This document shows, one piece after another, positions 53,101 to 64,000 of a DNA stretch of 64,000 nucleotides (the stretch's first letter is position 1; each line of letters starts with the position of its first letter). The DNA lies in contig JAGPXD010000005.1 in assembly GCA_020746995.1 (NCBI GenBank), positions 3,286,001 through 3,350,000 on the forward strand. The letters are read 5' to 3'. This DNA is from Plectosphaerella cucumerina (Eukaryota > Ascomycota > Sordariomycetes > Glomerellales > Plectosphaerellaceae). The notes beneath the pieces were generated by a model. That model saw only the letters and a program-made list of their open reading frames with translations. It did not search any database and was not told the DNA's origin. A program made the translations under genes and the position numbers.

Positions 53101-56100
53101 CAGCCTTTTCCTTACCTTCTTCTCCGCCGTCAAACTGAGTCAACTGATTCAAGGATTTGACCAGATCGAGAGTTGAAGACTCGTCGTTTTGGGTGACGAG
53201 GACCAGGATTGTGTACAGTCTGCTCCTCGTATGGAAATTGAGCACGGATCGCGGGACAGGGTGGGAGGGTTCCTCCCTGTTATCCGGAAAGAGGTGTTTC
53301 CAGAACAGACGCTCAGCGAATCGCCTGTGTTGTGGTTAGTGGCGTCAAAGCAACTTTGGAAGCAACAGGAAGCTTACGGGGGGAACTCCCAGTCATAGGA
53401 TTCAGGAGCGCGATGGACGAGAATGCTGTGAACAATGGCAGCCAGTGCGCCGAGCACGGTATCCTCGACGTATGGTACACCGAGAACCTACCCAGATGTT
53501 AGTCGCCTGCATCAGAGACATTGGGACAAAACAAACAAACCTCAGTTGTCTCGTAATCCAGCACGATGAGACAGCATTCAGACACCAATTTCTCAGGGTT
53601 CAGCAGGTCCCATCTTTGTTCCTCGCAGAGACTCTTCAGCACCGTCTGGACCAAGGTGAAGAACTCCCTGCACTGGCCGGGAAAGCTCGTGGCTTTGCTG
53701 ATCAAGGTGGAGAGAGTCGGCCAGAAGAAATCCTGGAACTCCCTTGGAGCGACACTCAAGGTTCTTTGTACGTTAGCTTTACCGATCGAGGATGGATAAG
53801 AGGATGTTTCACGTACATGGATCCAAGGCAAGACCTCTGTTGGATCGCATCGACAGCGCTCATGCGAATCCGGGGATCATTTTCGTGAATCAAGATGTCC
53901 TCGATCAGAGCAGTTGTGTCTGGGTGTGCGATGAACGATGCCCAAAACTCGCTGCTCAATGCTGACGTATGCAGCAAAGACGTGAAGACTTTCTGGATCA
54001 GACCGCATGAGTGGTCATGTCGCGGAGTTCCCAGAGCGGATCGAGCGAGGTCCATCAGACAGCCGACGGCGGGGATGCGATTCTCGGGAATCGTGGTCAG
54101 GCCCAGGAGAGTCGAGTCTAGAGCAGTGTCAGAAGGCGCAGCTTCCAAGGTATGAGACCGTGGTCTTGGTTGCACTTACCGTTCAGCACGCGGAGGTACA
54201 GCTGCATCAGAGTGTCGGACATCTGGTGCTTCGGCAACACATGTTCGCTGCCCGAAAGCAGGTCTGCATCCGAAATGGCATCGACAAGCAGAGTCCAGGC
54301 GCGTGCAAGAGCATTCTTTGCAGCGGCCATGCCATCGTCGTCCTCTTCGCCCCCGGCGACAACAGCAACGCTGCGCTTCCGGGATGTGTTCAGGTACTGT
54401 TCCAGGGTGTAGACCGCGTACATGCATTTGTACGGCTCGCCCTTGGGGAAGATGTCTTGATGACCAGAGGACGGGGAGTTGATGAGCTCGAGCTGTCGCG
54501 AGTCGGCAGGAAGGTTCGTCAAGAAGTAGTAAACCTGTGCGGTGTTAGCGATCAGTGCGGCATTGAAAGACAGCATGAAGAATGATTACCTGTCGGGCCA
54601 AGAAAGGCTCCATACTCAGATACGTCCACAGAGGTTGGAAGTGCTCCAGGATCTTAATCTCTAGGCCACACGCGCCTGGCTTGCCCTTGGTCGGTGCATC
54701 AGCCCCGGTGGGCTCCTTTTTGACGAGAAGAAGGCCGTTGTGAATCTTCAGCTCCTCAAGGGACCGAGAAATGTCCTGCTCGCTGATAGTGAAGGGGCTT
54801 CCCCTGTAGTAGACCCGGTAGTTATCGAAGCCTGTGGCCTCCTTCAGCGTTGCCAGAAGCGAAGCGGCAGTGTTCTTTGTGCCAATGGCAAGGGGCATGA
54901 TGTCGGACTGTGCTATGCCGCTGAACGTCTGATACTTCAGGTCGGCTGGATCGCCCTGAATCTGCGAGGGTGCTTCTGGCATCAGCGACCGGAGGTCGGG
55001 CACGGAGAATCGCCGGGTGGACCGGTAAGCCTTCAGGAAAGCCTGCAGAACAGCCAGTGACCGTGTGAAGATGCGCCTTTGGTTGCTGAGAACCTCCGAG
55101 TTGGCAGCAGCACTGACGTCGTTGCTTCCGTCCGCATCGAGGGCTTCAGCCGCACTCTGCATTTGATGGATGCATCGCTCGACCACGTGGAGGTGAACCT
55201 GGCGAGCTCGCTCGTAAGGATACTCCTGGATGACGTTGCTCTCAACGTAGATATCGTTGAGAATCTGTATCATGGCATCCACCAGGGTTTCATTCGTAGT
55301 GGAGAGGAGGAACCTCCAAAGCTGTTCGACACCAGCACCCACAAAGCTCTTCTCATCATCCAGGGCGGCATTCTCAATCTCAGGCTCTTCGATAAGTCCC
55401 ATGTCCTGCAGGATCGCGGGTCCTTTAACGAAGTTGACGTGCTTCATCAGGATTCTCTTGACGAACTCGAGGGTGCCCGGGCGGATGTGGTCAGGCATGA
55501 TGCGCGGGAGGTAGTCGGTGAAGCACGTCGACAGGAAGGTGCTGCCCTTTCTGGCATTGAGTCCGGCGACGTTGAGAATCTGCCAACCGGTATCCCTGTC
55601 GTCCTGGCTCACAGCCTTGGAGCCGACCAGAGCATCAAGCAGGCGGATACACAGATCCGCGGGGAGCGGGGATGGCTCATGCTCGACGATCGCAGCCAGC
55701 AGCTGCATGCGAGGGCTGTTGGCGAGACCGGTGAGGACAGACTCGGACTCGGCACCGTTAGCGTTCTGGGTGGCAAGCTCGAGTTCCTCGACCATGCTCC
55801 GGGGAAGGTCGTAGTCCTGCATGAGGCTCGGAGCATCTGCAAACCGCGGTTGACGGAGGCAGATGGCGAGAACCCACATGCTACCAAGAGTCGTGCGCGT
55901 CTTGGCGGCAATGTCCGAGCAGCAGTCTGCGTATACGGCCCGGCGAACGTCGGGGTGGAGGCCGCGGCTCACGAGGTCGAAGAATCTCGCTTGGGCAACG
56001 TCGTGGACCTCAGGACTCGCAAGGCGACCGCCCTGACCGACCACGGATGCTTCCCTGATGAGACGAATGAGGAGATTCGGCAAAAGAAACCGGTAGTCTT

Positions 56101-58387
56101 CGTTCTCGGCATGGAAGTCGAACTCGACCTGGCCTTTACCCAAGAAGCACGTCAAAGCTGAGTCGAGCAGCTGGCGGATGGCCGGCGAGAAGTCCTGGAT
56201 GGGCAGGTTCTGGAACTTGCCAAAGAGGTAGACAAAGTGCTCTGTCTGGAACAAATTAAGGACTGGGCTGACCAGAGCTTGCAAGGCGTCACAAATCCTG
56301 AGATCCTGGGCCGCCGCAAAGCTTCCCCAGAGCATGTCCGTGTGCTCGTCCCGGTAGTATGCTGTCGCGACGAAAAAGGCGACGATGTTACCGCTCTGGC
56401 CGGTAATTTCGGGATGACAGGCTGGGTCGAGGATGTACTCAACAATACGCGTTGAGTCCAGATGGGCCGCGAGGTGCCGCATGAAGGCACGGTTGCCGGG
56501 CTGGTCGTTGTTATGAGTCTTCCAGGCTCTGACGAGCTCTTCATTCGCCATCCTGACTGCCGTGACACGCAGCTGCATTTGGCTGCACTTGATGAGCCTG
56601 CAGAGTATTGAAAGGCGCCATTCGTGGCAAATGGCCAATGCGATGAGATGCTCGGCGATTCCGGGATAGTCCAAGCGATGTTGCTTGACACGTTCGACGG
56701 CGTTGGGGTGGCCGCCGGTGAGGGTGTGGATGAGGATTTCGCCGAGAGAGGTAACGAGAACCTCTGTCCGACCGGGGTTGAGGTGAGTGAGATGCTTGTC
56801 AATGGAAATGGAGAAGGCATCGGCGGCGACTTCAAAGATTTGGTGGCCAATGGCCAACCGGGCCTTGACCTCGTTCTCACCGATGAGGTCGCTGCTCGCA
56901 TAGAACATCGTGTCGTTGAGCACGGCCGCGGATGCCGAGACAGCTGCCGATGAGGCGTCGGCCAACCTTGGGTATCGTGGAATGAGGCTGGTGATGATTT
57001 GAATGAGCTTGAGTAGCGAGCCCAAGCCGCCACCTGTTGCCTCCGTGAATGTCTGAACGATCCCCACGGGTTCTTCGGTCAGCAATGCACTCTGGGCGTC
57101 TTCGCTGGCCAGTTGCCGCGATTGACGAGCAACGGGGGCGAATACCGAGAGCAGGTGACTCGACAGAATGTGTGGAGTCGGGGCGTCGGCGAAGTCGGGG
57201 TCAGACCTGTGCCTGTTGAGATTCTTGACGTCGATAGCGACAAATGCTGCCGCAAGGCTGCCGGCCCGCTGGAGGAAGGCATTCGCCAATGCTCTGGACT
57301 GGCTGTAGGCAGGATACTTGTGCCTGGGAAGAGATGAGAAGGTGTTCGGCTGGAGTTCGAAGAATGTCAAATACCTCTTGTGGTTCAGAAACAAAATCAA
57401 ATCCACGAGCCTAGCCCAGAAATTCTGATGACCCTGAACGCATGCAATGGCACGGTCCAGGCTGAGTTGCTGAAACCATACGACACACTTCGCGATCCAT
57501 GCGTTGAGAGATGTGATGACATTCTCATCGCTGGAGCCGTCATCGCCAGAGGGGGATCCAGACCCAGCTATCGGCAGTTAGCATCTTCCAGCAGGGCATG
57601 CTGAGGGTGGTCATGGTCACTCACAGCTCTCGAGGAAGTTCAGAATCCTACCGACGACCTGAGGGAGAGACTCATTAGGTGTCAGGAAAGGGAAGTCGGC
57701 GGCAAAGTCGAAATTCGACAAATCTCCGGTAATGGCAGCATCCAGGTCCTCTGGCGGCCTTGTGGCTCCGGCAGCTTCTGTGCTGCGTGACTGATCAACG
57801 ACTTCGACGAGCTCCGGGCTGCTGGCACCGAGGGTGGACGAGGTAGGGGTATCGTCGTCCCCCGATGGAGCCGAGTCCCGCCTCAGGTCCGAGTCGACGT
57901 CTGGCATGTTGAGGTCGCTTGTCACCAGACGGTCTCTGCCGTCCGACGGAGAGGAAGCTTCCGGCGAGGAAGTGTCTGGAGAAGAGACTCCGCCATCCAG
58001 ACCACCGTGTTGCCGCAGGTTTATTGTCGTCACACGGGAAGAGGACGGAGGGTCGGGAACAAAGTCGGCTGGCTGGGGACCTTCGGGGGTCGAGGGGAGA
58101 GAGGTATTCGGGTCGACATGCATGGTCGTCGAGGCTGTGGCAGGGCTATCGGCGTCTTCGGCATGGACCATGACGGTGTCGGAGCTCGTGGTGGGGTGGT
58201 CCTGGGGGCCAGCCGGGCTGGAGGACCGGAGCGGTGATGTCGCGGTGGGCGAGTCGACGGGGGAGGTGCGACGACGTTTTCTTGCAGAGTTGTTCTCGTC
58301 GTCGAATGGATTAGGCCTGGTCGGCACAGGCTCTGGGGAGGAAGCCGGGCGATCGGGGGCTTCCGGAGAAGCTGTCGCCGGGTCCAT
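50179..58387 (-). CDS. Large ubiquitin carboxyl-terminal hydrolase (USP9X/USP34-like), about 2,609 aa
   Basis: Eight exons (58387-57625, 57567-54590, 54534-54180, 54117-53817, 53763-53541, 53487-53378, 53324-50341, 50294-50179) total 7,830 nt in frame. The first 250 residues are disordered and acidic. About 1,400 residues of helical-repeat scaffold follow, then the C19 peptidase domain at about 1690-2040. The Cys box is YAGLRNLGNTCYLNSLLAQL (Cys about 1698), and the His box is VGILVHAGTAESGHYYSYIR (about 1940-1955); a CX2C pair (KYKCSDC) fits the zinc ribbon. A long C-terminal scaffold ends at DETLDYEC. This layout is that of the giant deubiquitinases related to USP9X and USP34. The last intron is very short (46 nt; a 27-nt alternative also keeps frame), so the extreme C-terminus is less certain. 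Confidence 0.92.
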
Positions 58388-59963
58388 CTGGCTGGCTTGA
58401 AGGTGTCGAGCAGCACAGATGGTGAGGCTTCGGCGAGTCGGCTCCGTCGCGCGAGGAAGCTCGGCGGCGGCTATGCAGGATTAGCATGTGGTGTCCTGCA
58501 AGAGATGTAATGTCTTTGCGGGGTGAGATAAGGCGGGTGCTGAGAATCAAGGGCCGACGAGGGTGAGGTGCGATGCCCGTGATAAGGTGGGAATGTGAAT
58601 GGAAGAGCCCCCAGGCAAGGCTGTAGTCCTCCTATTGGGAGTGGTTGATGAATGAGGTAACTGCGGGGAGCTTGTTGCCTGCCTGGTGAGGTTCCAATAA
58701 AGGTGCTTGATTGATTCAGATAACGAGGCAAGGATCTGAAGAGGGGAATGGATGCAGTGAGAATAATGAACAGACGCGATCAGGTTGAAAGGCTGATTGC
58801 GCCGTGACTCTATTTTTTTTCTTCCGCTTCTTGCGTAGAGGCCGGGTCGGGGGTCGGGGGTGGAGGGGTAGCAGTGACAGCTGTTGATGGGTGGGAAGGG
58901 CGAAAGTGGACGGCGCCCCGAGTTCGTGGGTAAGCAGGCAGGGATCGAGGCACCAATTCCCCAGGCAGACAGGGTACTTCAGATGGTGGTGGGGGGTCGT
59001 GCTGGTTGGAAGTAGTCGCGGGCGGGTGCTAGGGAAAGTGCGAAGGGGAAGGGAAGGTAGCTCCAGGAGCGCCAGTCACTCGTGTCGCCCGAAACACGCG
59101 TGGGACGCGACTGTGCTGAAGCTATTGCGGGGGCGACGGGAGAAGGTGCTACCTTAGGTCCCGGTAAGGACAAGTCGGTGCAATCGGCTCACCGGGATCT
59201 GCAACGCGAGCTCTGGACTGCTGGGATCACTGGCGGAAGCTGGCTGAGGGTTCTGTGCAGGCCGACAAGGCTGGATGATGACATGTAGAAAACGCTTGTG
59301 CTACTCACTGATTCGGGGGTTTGTCAGGATCTTTTCCTGGATTTGTTGTTTGCTTGCCCTTGTCTCTGGGAATCTTTTTGGGGAGTTGGGTGAGGTGGGC
59401 GGGCTGCGGAGTGACGCAGATGGGGGGGCAATCGAGTCTATCGATAAGAGGTGACCGACGGAGGAGGGAGGTGGGGATTCTCGGGTCAATGTGAGTGAAG
59501 TGGCTGCTTGGCTGTCACCGAGGTCCGGGGTGGCTTGAGCTAGCGCAGGGCGTGGTCATAACAGACGCCAGGTCGTATGAAGGCGCCAAGTCATGAAGGG
59601 GAAAGAAAGAGAATGGATTCAAAAGAGAAGTTTGAAACAGCAGGTAGGTAAGTAACCTTCAAGAAATATCTCTGGTTAGCAGTTGATCCCGTCTGATTGG
59701 CAGTTGATCCGGATTACAGTTGTTCCATTCACATGTTCTACATTTGCCTTGATCGCACTCGTGCCATGCATCCGCACTTCAGACCGGCTTAACACAAAAG
59801 CAATCAGAGATGGATTTTAGTAGTCCAGCTGCAAGCTGGTATGTACGGCTTCCTCGTGGCCCGTATCCTCGTCATATCGTTGGGCCCGGCCTGCCCTCCT
59901 ACCCCCCGGCCGCCCAAGACAGCAACTCCGTCCCCCATGTGTCCATAGCACTATACTGCCAGC
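58388..59963. other. Intergenic, 1.6 kb
   Basis: Promoter of the ubiquitin hydrolase and 3' flank of the lectin gene. Short frames are not convincing. Polypyrimidine and G-rich tracts are present, with no repeat or gene recognised. Confidence 0.4.
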
Positions 59964-61049
59964 TTAGAAACGGTGGCGCTTGTCGTTCTTCGTCCTCCAC
60001 GCCGTGTAGCCAACGTAGCCGCCACCAATAACGGCGAAGAAGGCGAAGATCTTGAAGAGGAACCAGGTCCAGCTGGAGCCCTCCTGGCCCGAGGCGTTCT
60101 TGGTTGTGGACTTGCGGCCAGACTTCTTGTCCTTCGAGGTACCGGCGGCGTTCTTCTTGGGGGCGTTGTAGAGGTTCTTGGCCTCGACCTTGATGATGTC
60201 GTGGTTGTCGTGGAGCTCGCCCGTCTCGGAGCTGAAGCCGAGGTAGGACACGGAGGGCAGCATGGGCGGCTCGCGCGTCTCGAAGCACAGCTGCCACTCG
60301 CCCTCGGTCTTGTACTGCAGCTCGAGCTTGAGCATCTTGTCCTGGAAGTAGGTGAGCTTGAACTTGGTGGGGATGTTGGCGTTGCGGATGCCGCGGGCCG
60401 AGCAGCCGTCGAGCTCGGTGGCCTTGCCGTCGTTGTCCTTGTCGTACGACGTCTTGCCGTCGCCGACCATGGCCATGACGTAGGGGAAGACGACGCCGGG
60501 GCGGTTGTTCTTGTACGTGTCGAAGAAGACGCCGAGGCCTTCGAAGTTGTCGGCCGATCCGAAGACGGGGCCGACGGCGGCCCGGCCCTTGGTGACCCAG
60601 AAGGCGAAGCCATCGCCGTAGAGCGAGCTCTTGCCCGAGATCTTGAACTCGACCTCGACCTCCCAGTTGGTAGCCGTCAGCGGCACCCTCGAGAAGAGCC
60701 AGCCGGTCTGCGAAGCGCGGTCGGATGTGAGGCGGATGTAGCTGCCAGGGGGACGTGGTCAGTCACGGCGGTCGTTGCTTTCGGTCGCGGGACGGCAACG
60801 TACGAGTCTGTCCTGATGATGGTATCGCCTCCAAAGTCGTACCAGCGGCTCTGCATGTCCGAGTCGAGGTAGGGTTGTTGCAGCGAGTGGGTGCGCAGCT
60901 GCATCGCGACAACGTCAGCATGGCGCATCAGCAGCAAGAATCGGCCAACATACCCCAATGCTCCTGACCTCGCCCTCCTCATCGGGCGTCTTCTGAGCGC
61001 ATGCCAGGCTGGCCAGCCCCAGGGCCGACACAAGCGACTTCAGCCACAT
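59964..61049 (-). CDS. L-type lectin cargo receptor (VIP36/Emp47-like), 322 aa
   Basis: Three exons (61049-60954, 60898-60804, 60741-59964) join in frame. A signal peptide (MWLKSLVSALGLASLACA) is followed by the legume-type lectin domain: SDMQSRWYDFGGDTIIRTDS, then GDGFAFWVTKG, then GLGVFFDTYKNNRPG with the calcium/mannose-binding Asp and Asn, then MLPSVSYLGFSSETGELHD. A Lys/Ser-rich stalk of about 40 residues leads to one TM segment (WFLFKIFAFFAVIGGGYVGY) and a short cytosolic tail RTKNDKRHRF. It should cycle between ER and Golgi to carry glycoproteins; the terminal Phe fits an ER-exit signal and the basic tail retrieval. The stalk lacks the long coiled coil of ERGIC-53, so VIP36 type is the better match. 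Confidence 0.9.
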
Positions 61050-62641
61050 GCTTGCGGAGAGTCGAGACAGGGGAGACGGTCTCCAATTGAAAGAAGGAAA
61101 GAAGAGAAGTCGCGGAGACAAAAGGCCAATGCAGTCGAGCGCCGCGAGTCCAGCAGCAGCACAGGCGCGGAAGGCTGTGAGGTGGTTTGGAGGTGGATGA
61201 CGGTGGTCTCGTGGTGTGGGAGAGGTCGTCGTGTTTCGTGCGATTCGGACAGCTCCCAAAAGTCGCGGGCCGTTAGCTGTCCTCTTTTCGGCTGTGGAGA
61301 TGGCAAGGGCCCGTGGTTTGGAGGGTAGGTCCGGAGGGTTGACTGCCGCCCGCTAACTGTATATGGCTACACTGCTTCCTGGAGAGGTGAACGGCCGTAG
61401 TTCAAGTAAATCAAAGCCCTTGAGCCCAAGCTCACCTGCCTCTGTTGAAATTTGGCTGGTTTATCACTTCTCCAAGTTCTTACCCTTCACGAAAAACATT
61501 TGAAGCTTCCGCTGTTGTGACCTGTGGCTTTGATTCTGGAGGAGACATCACGGTGTTTCTTGACTAATTACGGCTAGTTTGACAGCACATAGGATCCAAG
61601 ATGAACTATCTTAGCTGTCCGCTCCAACACCGCCTCTCAACCTATCGCAAAACAAAGCTTTGATTGGGGATGGGTGAGGGCTAAAATGAACATCTGAGAA
61701 ATAATGAGCGATACATAGCTCTGTGCAAGGGTCTCGAGATGCTCGATAGGAACTCTTCCCAGGTTCACCGAAGGAAGGGACGAGAGCACAGAACCAGCTG
61801 GCAGCAGTCGGCGAAGACAACTCCGGTCGGGTCTCCCGTCTCGCATTCCACTTCAGCGACCGAGCAGAATGGGTGTGGGAATATGAACATGATCCCGAGG
61901 CTTCCCAGGGCGTCCAACGACATCCCAAGGTGGCTGTTTGTGGCAGTTGATGCCTTCGGTCCGCGTGTCCAAATTGCCACCACAAAGGTAGTCATCGCAA
62001 GATCCTGAAACAGTACAGGCTCCTGTCGGCGCTCTTCTGAATCCGCCGTGACAATGTGGCGGATAGTCTGGGCCCAGCAGGCACCCTGCATTGGGCAGGA
62101 TTGGAGGCAGAGAAAAGGAGAGGATATATGTACAAGCGGCATGGTGAACTGCCTCCGAAGGCTCGGTCTCGGTCGGAGGACCGCTTCTCGATGCATGGAT
62201 GAGTCAGCCCGCCTTCGAACTAAAATCGAGCAAGAGGGCCTGGGACGACACCTAAGTTCAAGATCGATTGCAAAGTCACAGATCATGAGGTGCATCTAAA
62301 CAGCCAAGTCAAGTCATCCTCAAACGCTGCTCATTCTCTGAAGGCGACAGGACGCTTCTCCGCCGGCCTGCAGCTGACACTAGTGCCTCGCTTATCTGCA
62401 GGGCCGTTTGCTGCTCCCTTGTAGATCTTGGTCCACCTCCCGACGTCTGCTCTTCTTTTCCCTGCCGAGTCACAGTCTTACATCACGATTTCACGTCCTT
62501 CCTGTGTCTTTCCGGTCGCCGGGGCAAATTGTTCGTCTTGACCTTGGCCAGCCAGTCAGCCACACTGCGCCAACGTCTCAACTTCAAGTTGACGGGCCCA
62601 CCAAAAATCTTGCCTCGCCTCCCGTTTCAGCGGACACAGAC
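61050..62641. other. Divergent intergenic, 1.6 kb
   Basis: Promoter space for the lectin (leftward) and POP3 (rightward) genes. Open frames between 61.6 and 62.3 kb on both strands overlap each other and show no coding character. Confidence 0.4.
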
Positions 62642-63494
62642 ATGGCCGGTCCGTCTGGCCCTCCCGCCATCCCACCGATGAGGAAGAAGATGGTGTATTC
62701 TGTAGACACACCATTCTCAGCAGTCCAATGGTGAGTGATCAAAGGTCCTATACATCACCAGAAGCACCACTGATGCGGTCTAGGCCTGAAATCTCCAGCG
62801 ACGATCAGGATGCCATCCTTGAGCTTCTCTGCAGGTATGCCGCCTACACCCGCATCTGACCTCATGTGTCTCACATCCTGACCCCTGTTGTAGCTTTCTC
62901 GCCCCCATAGGTCACCACAGACGCAATGTCCCGGCATCAAAGGGCAAGAGGGCAAAGAAGCGGAAGCGCGCAGCCGAGAAGGAGGATCAGGTCATGGCCG
63001 ATGCCCCGCCGCTGGATGAAGCCCCGGAAAGGATGTCCTTCGTAGATGTGGGCTTCAGCACCATCACCCGCCGTCTCCAAGAATTGTCGGGCCGGGAGGT
63101 GTCTTCGACCGATGAGGAACCCAGCGGCCAGCCCTACGCCTTCGTCTTCGTGGCACGTTCCGGCCAGTCCGCAGCGTTCAACGGCCACTTTCCCCAGATG
63201 GTGGCGTTTGCTTCCAAGGCATCGCCCGGAGCCTCCCCCATTCGTCTCGTGGGATACTCCAAGGCGTGCGGAGAGCGGTTGAGCAGTAGTCTCGGACTCC
63301 CGAGGGTGTCGTCTATCGGGATTCGCCAGGATGCCCCGGGAGCAGAGGCGCTCATCAAGTTTGTACGAGAACGCGTCTCTCCCATTCCCGTGGCGTGGAT
63401 GGAAGAAGCCGTAGCAGCAGACTTTCGTCCCTGCAAGGTGCTCGCGGAGGAGAAGCTGGTTCCAGTTGCGGCGAAGACGCTGCCTTCTCGGTAA
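62642..63494 (+). CDS. POP3: RNase P/MRP subunit Pop3, 246 aa
   Basis: Three exons (62642-62730, 62784-62834, 62894-63494) join in frame. The N-terminal block KMVYSVDTPFSAVQW continues across the first intron to PEISSDDQDAILELLCSFLA, then PIGHHRRNV, the pattern of the fungal Pop3 domain (PF08228). A Lys/Arg-rich insertion (KGKRAKKRKRAAEKE) resembles a nuclear or nucleolar signal. The C-terminal part (YAFVFVARSGQSAAFNGHFP, RLVGYSKACGERLSSSLGLP) has the alternating strands and helices of the L7Ae-like fold found in this subunit. It acts in tRNA 5' maturation and rRNA processing in the nucleolus. The stop is TAA at 63492-63494. Confidence 0.85.
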
Positions 63495-64000
63495 TACCCG
63501 ATGCCAATACAGTACATGCCTTTGAGCCTTTCCAGCGAGGCCCGGCTTCTTTCCCCGAATGACTGTTGTCTTGCAAGACAGCATAGCAGTCGGCACCTCA
63601 GGTCAACTTGTGCAGGCAGCATATCCACTCCTGCCTGCCTTCGTGGCCAACCCATAATTGCATCACCAATTTTGGCACCTGCCCACTGCAGGCAGGCTGC
63701 CGAAAAAGTGCTGCAGGTCAGGCAGGTACGGCAAGAGCTCCTTCCTTCCATCAGTGCAATCACCTGCGAAATCAGTAAACAGGGACCAGCCTATAAAATC
63801 CTTTCTATTCTGATCTCACAACAACCCATCTCTCCTCTTGCAAGCCCTTCCACCCACCAATCCTCTTTACCCTTCCACCTCACCTCGCGCTCGCAACTTT
63901 CCGCTGCGGCTCACCACAACAAGACCCATCACTCTCGCGAGGCCGAGAATACCATACCACTTCATTCCACACTCCTGCCACCAGGCTCGATCAGATCAAC
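63495..64000. other. Promoter of a gene beyond the right edge
   Basis: After the POP3 3' flank there are several GCAGGCAG/CTGCCTGC repeats (63615-63735), then TATAAAA at 63792-63798, and then a CT/CA-rich stretch typical of a fungal 5' leader. No start codon of the next gene is visible before the end. Confidence 0.55.
63792..63798 (+). promoter_or_regulatory. TATA box near right edge
   Basis: TATAAAA, followed by about 200 bp of CT/CA-rich leader that runs to the end of the window. Confidence 0.55.

Overview
The window is nuclear DNA of a filamentous ascomycete, most likely a Sordariomycete. The evidence is short GT-AG introns of roughly 46-110 bp that restore reading frame in almost every multi-exon gene, several fungal Zn2Cys6 regulators, fungal protein families (DUF6594, RNase P Pop3, fungal SIN1) and moderate to high GC. 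I could build about 25 protein-coding genes. No ribosomal RNA, convincing tRNA, transposon or CRISPR array was seen. Exon joins were worked out by hand and checked for frame.

Layout. 0.8-1.5 kb: small secreted protein. 2.6-12.5 kb: nitrogen-type block with a Zn2Cys6 factor, a YAT amino-acid permease, a second Zn2Cys6 factor and a class V PLP aminotransferase. Permease and aminotransferase both carry CGGAGT-N4-ACTCC inverted repeats upstream. 13.1-17.7 kb: housekeeping genes TIM13, an NSRP1-like splicing factor and an LMBD2-like membrane protein. 18.3-24.6 kb: compact putative catabolic cluster made of a Dal5/Tna1-type MFS transporter, a Zn2Cys6 factor and, divergent from it, an intronless enzyme resembling the M29 aminopeptidase / 2,5-dihydroxypyridine dioxygenase fold. 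Three copies of a 16-bp element, TCGGAAAGTYCTCCGA, lie in these promoters and nowhere else that I noticed. 24.9-27.8 kb: family 2 processive glycosyltransferase. 27.8-33.9 kb: gene-poor DNA around one small GPI-anchored secreted protein with a TATA box.

33.9-40 kb: an NFKBIL1-like protein, a lysine-rich hypothetical protein and the TORC2 subunit SIN1. 40.6-45.1 kb: fast-evolving genes, namely a DUF6594 membrane protein divergent from a retropepsin-like protein, then a locus whose coding frame changes twice and has an internal stop. 45.7-48.4 kb: a PRCC-like protein and a fungal hypothetical. 50.2-58.4 kb: one very large ubiquitin hydrolase (about 2,609 aa). 60-63.5 kb: an L-type lectin cargo receptor and RNase P subunit Pop3. 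The last 500 bp look like the TATA-containing promoter of a gene beyond the edge.

How parts fit: the 18-24 kb trio reads as importer, pathway regulator and ring-opening or hydrolytic enzyme under one operator, which is the best candidate here for an undescribed pathway. The 2.6-12.5 kb block looks like amino-acid uptake and metabolism with its own regulators.
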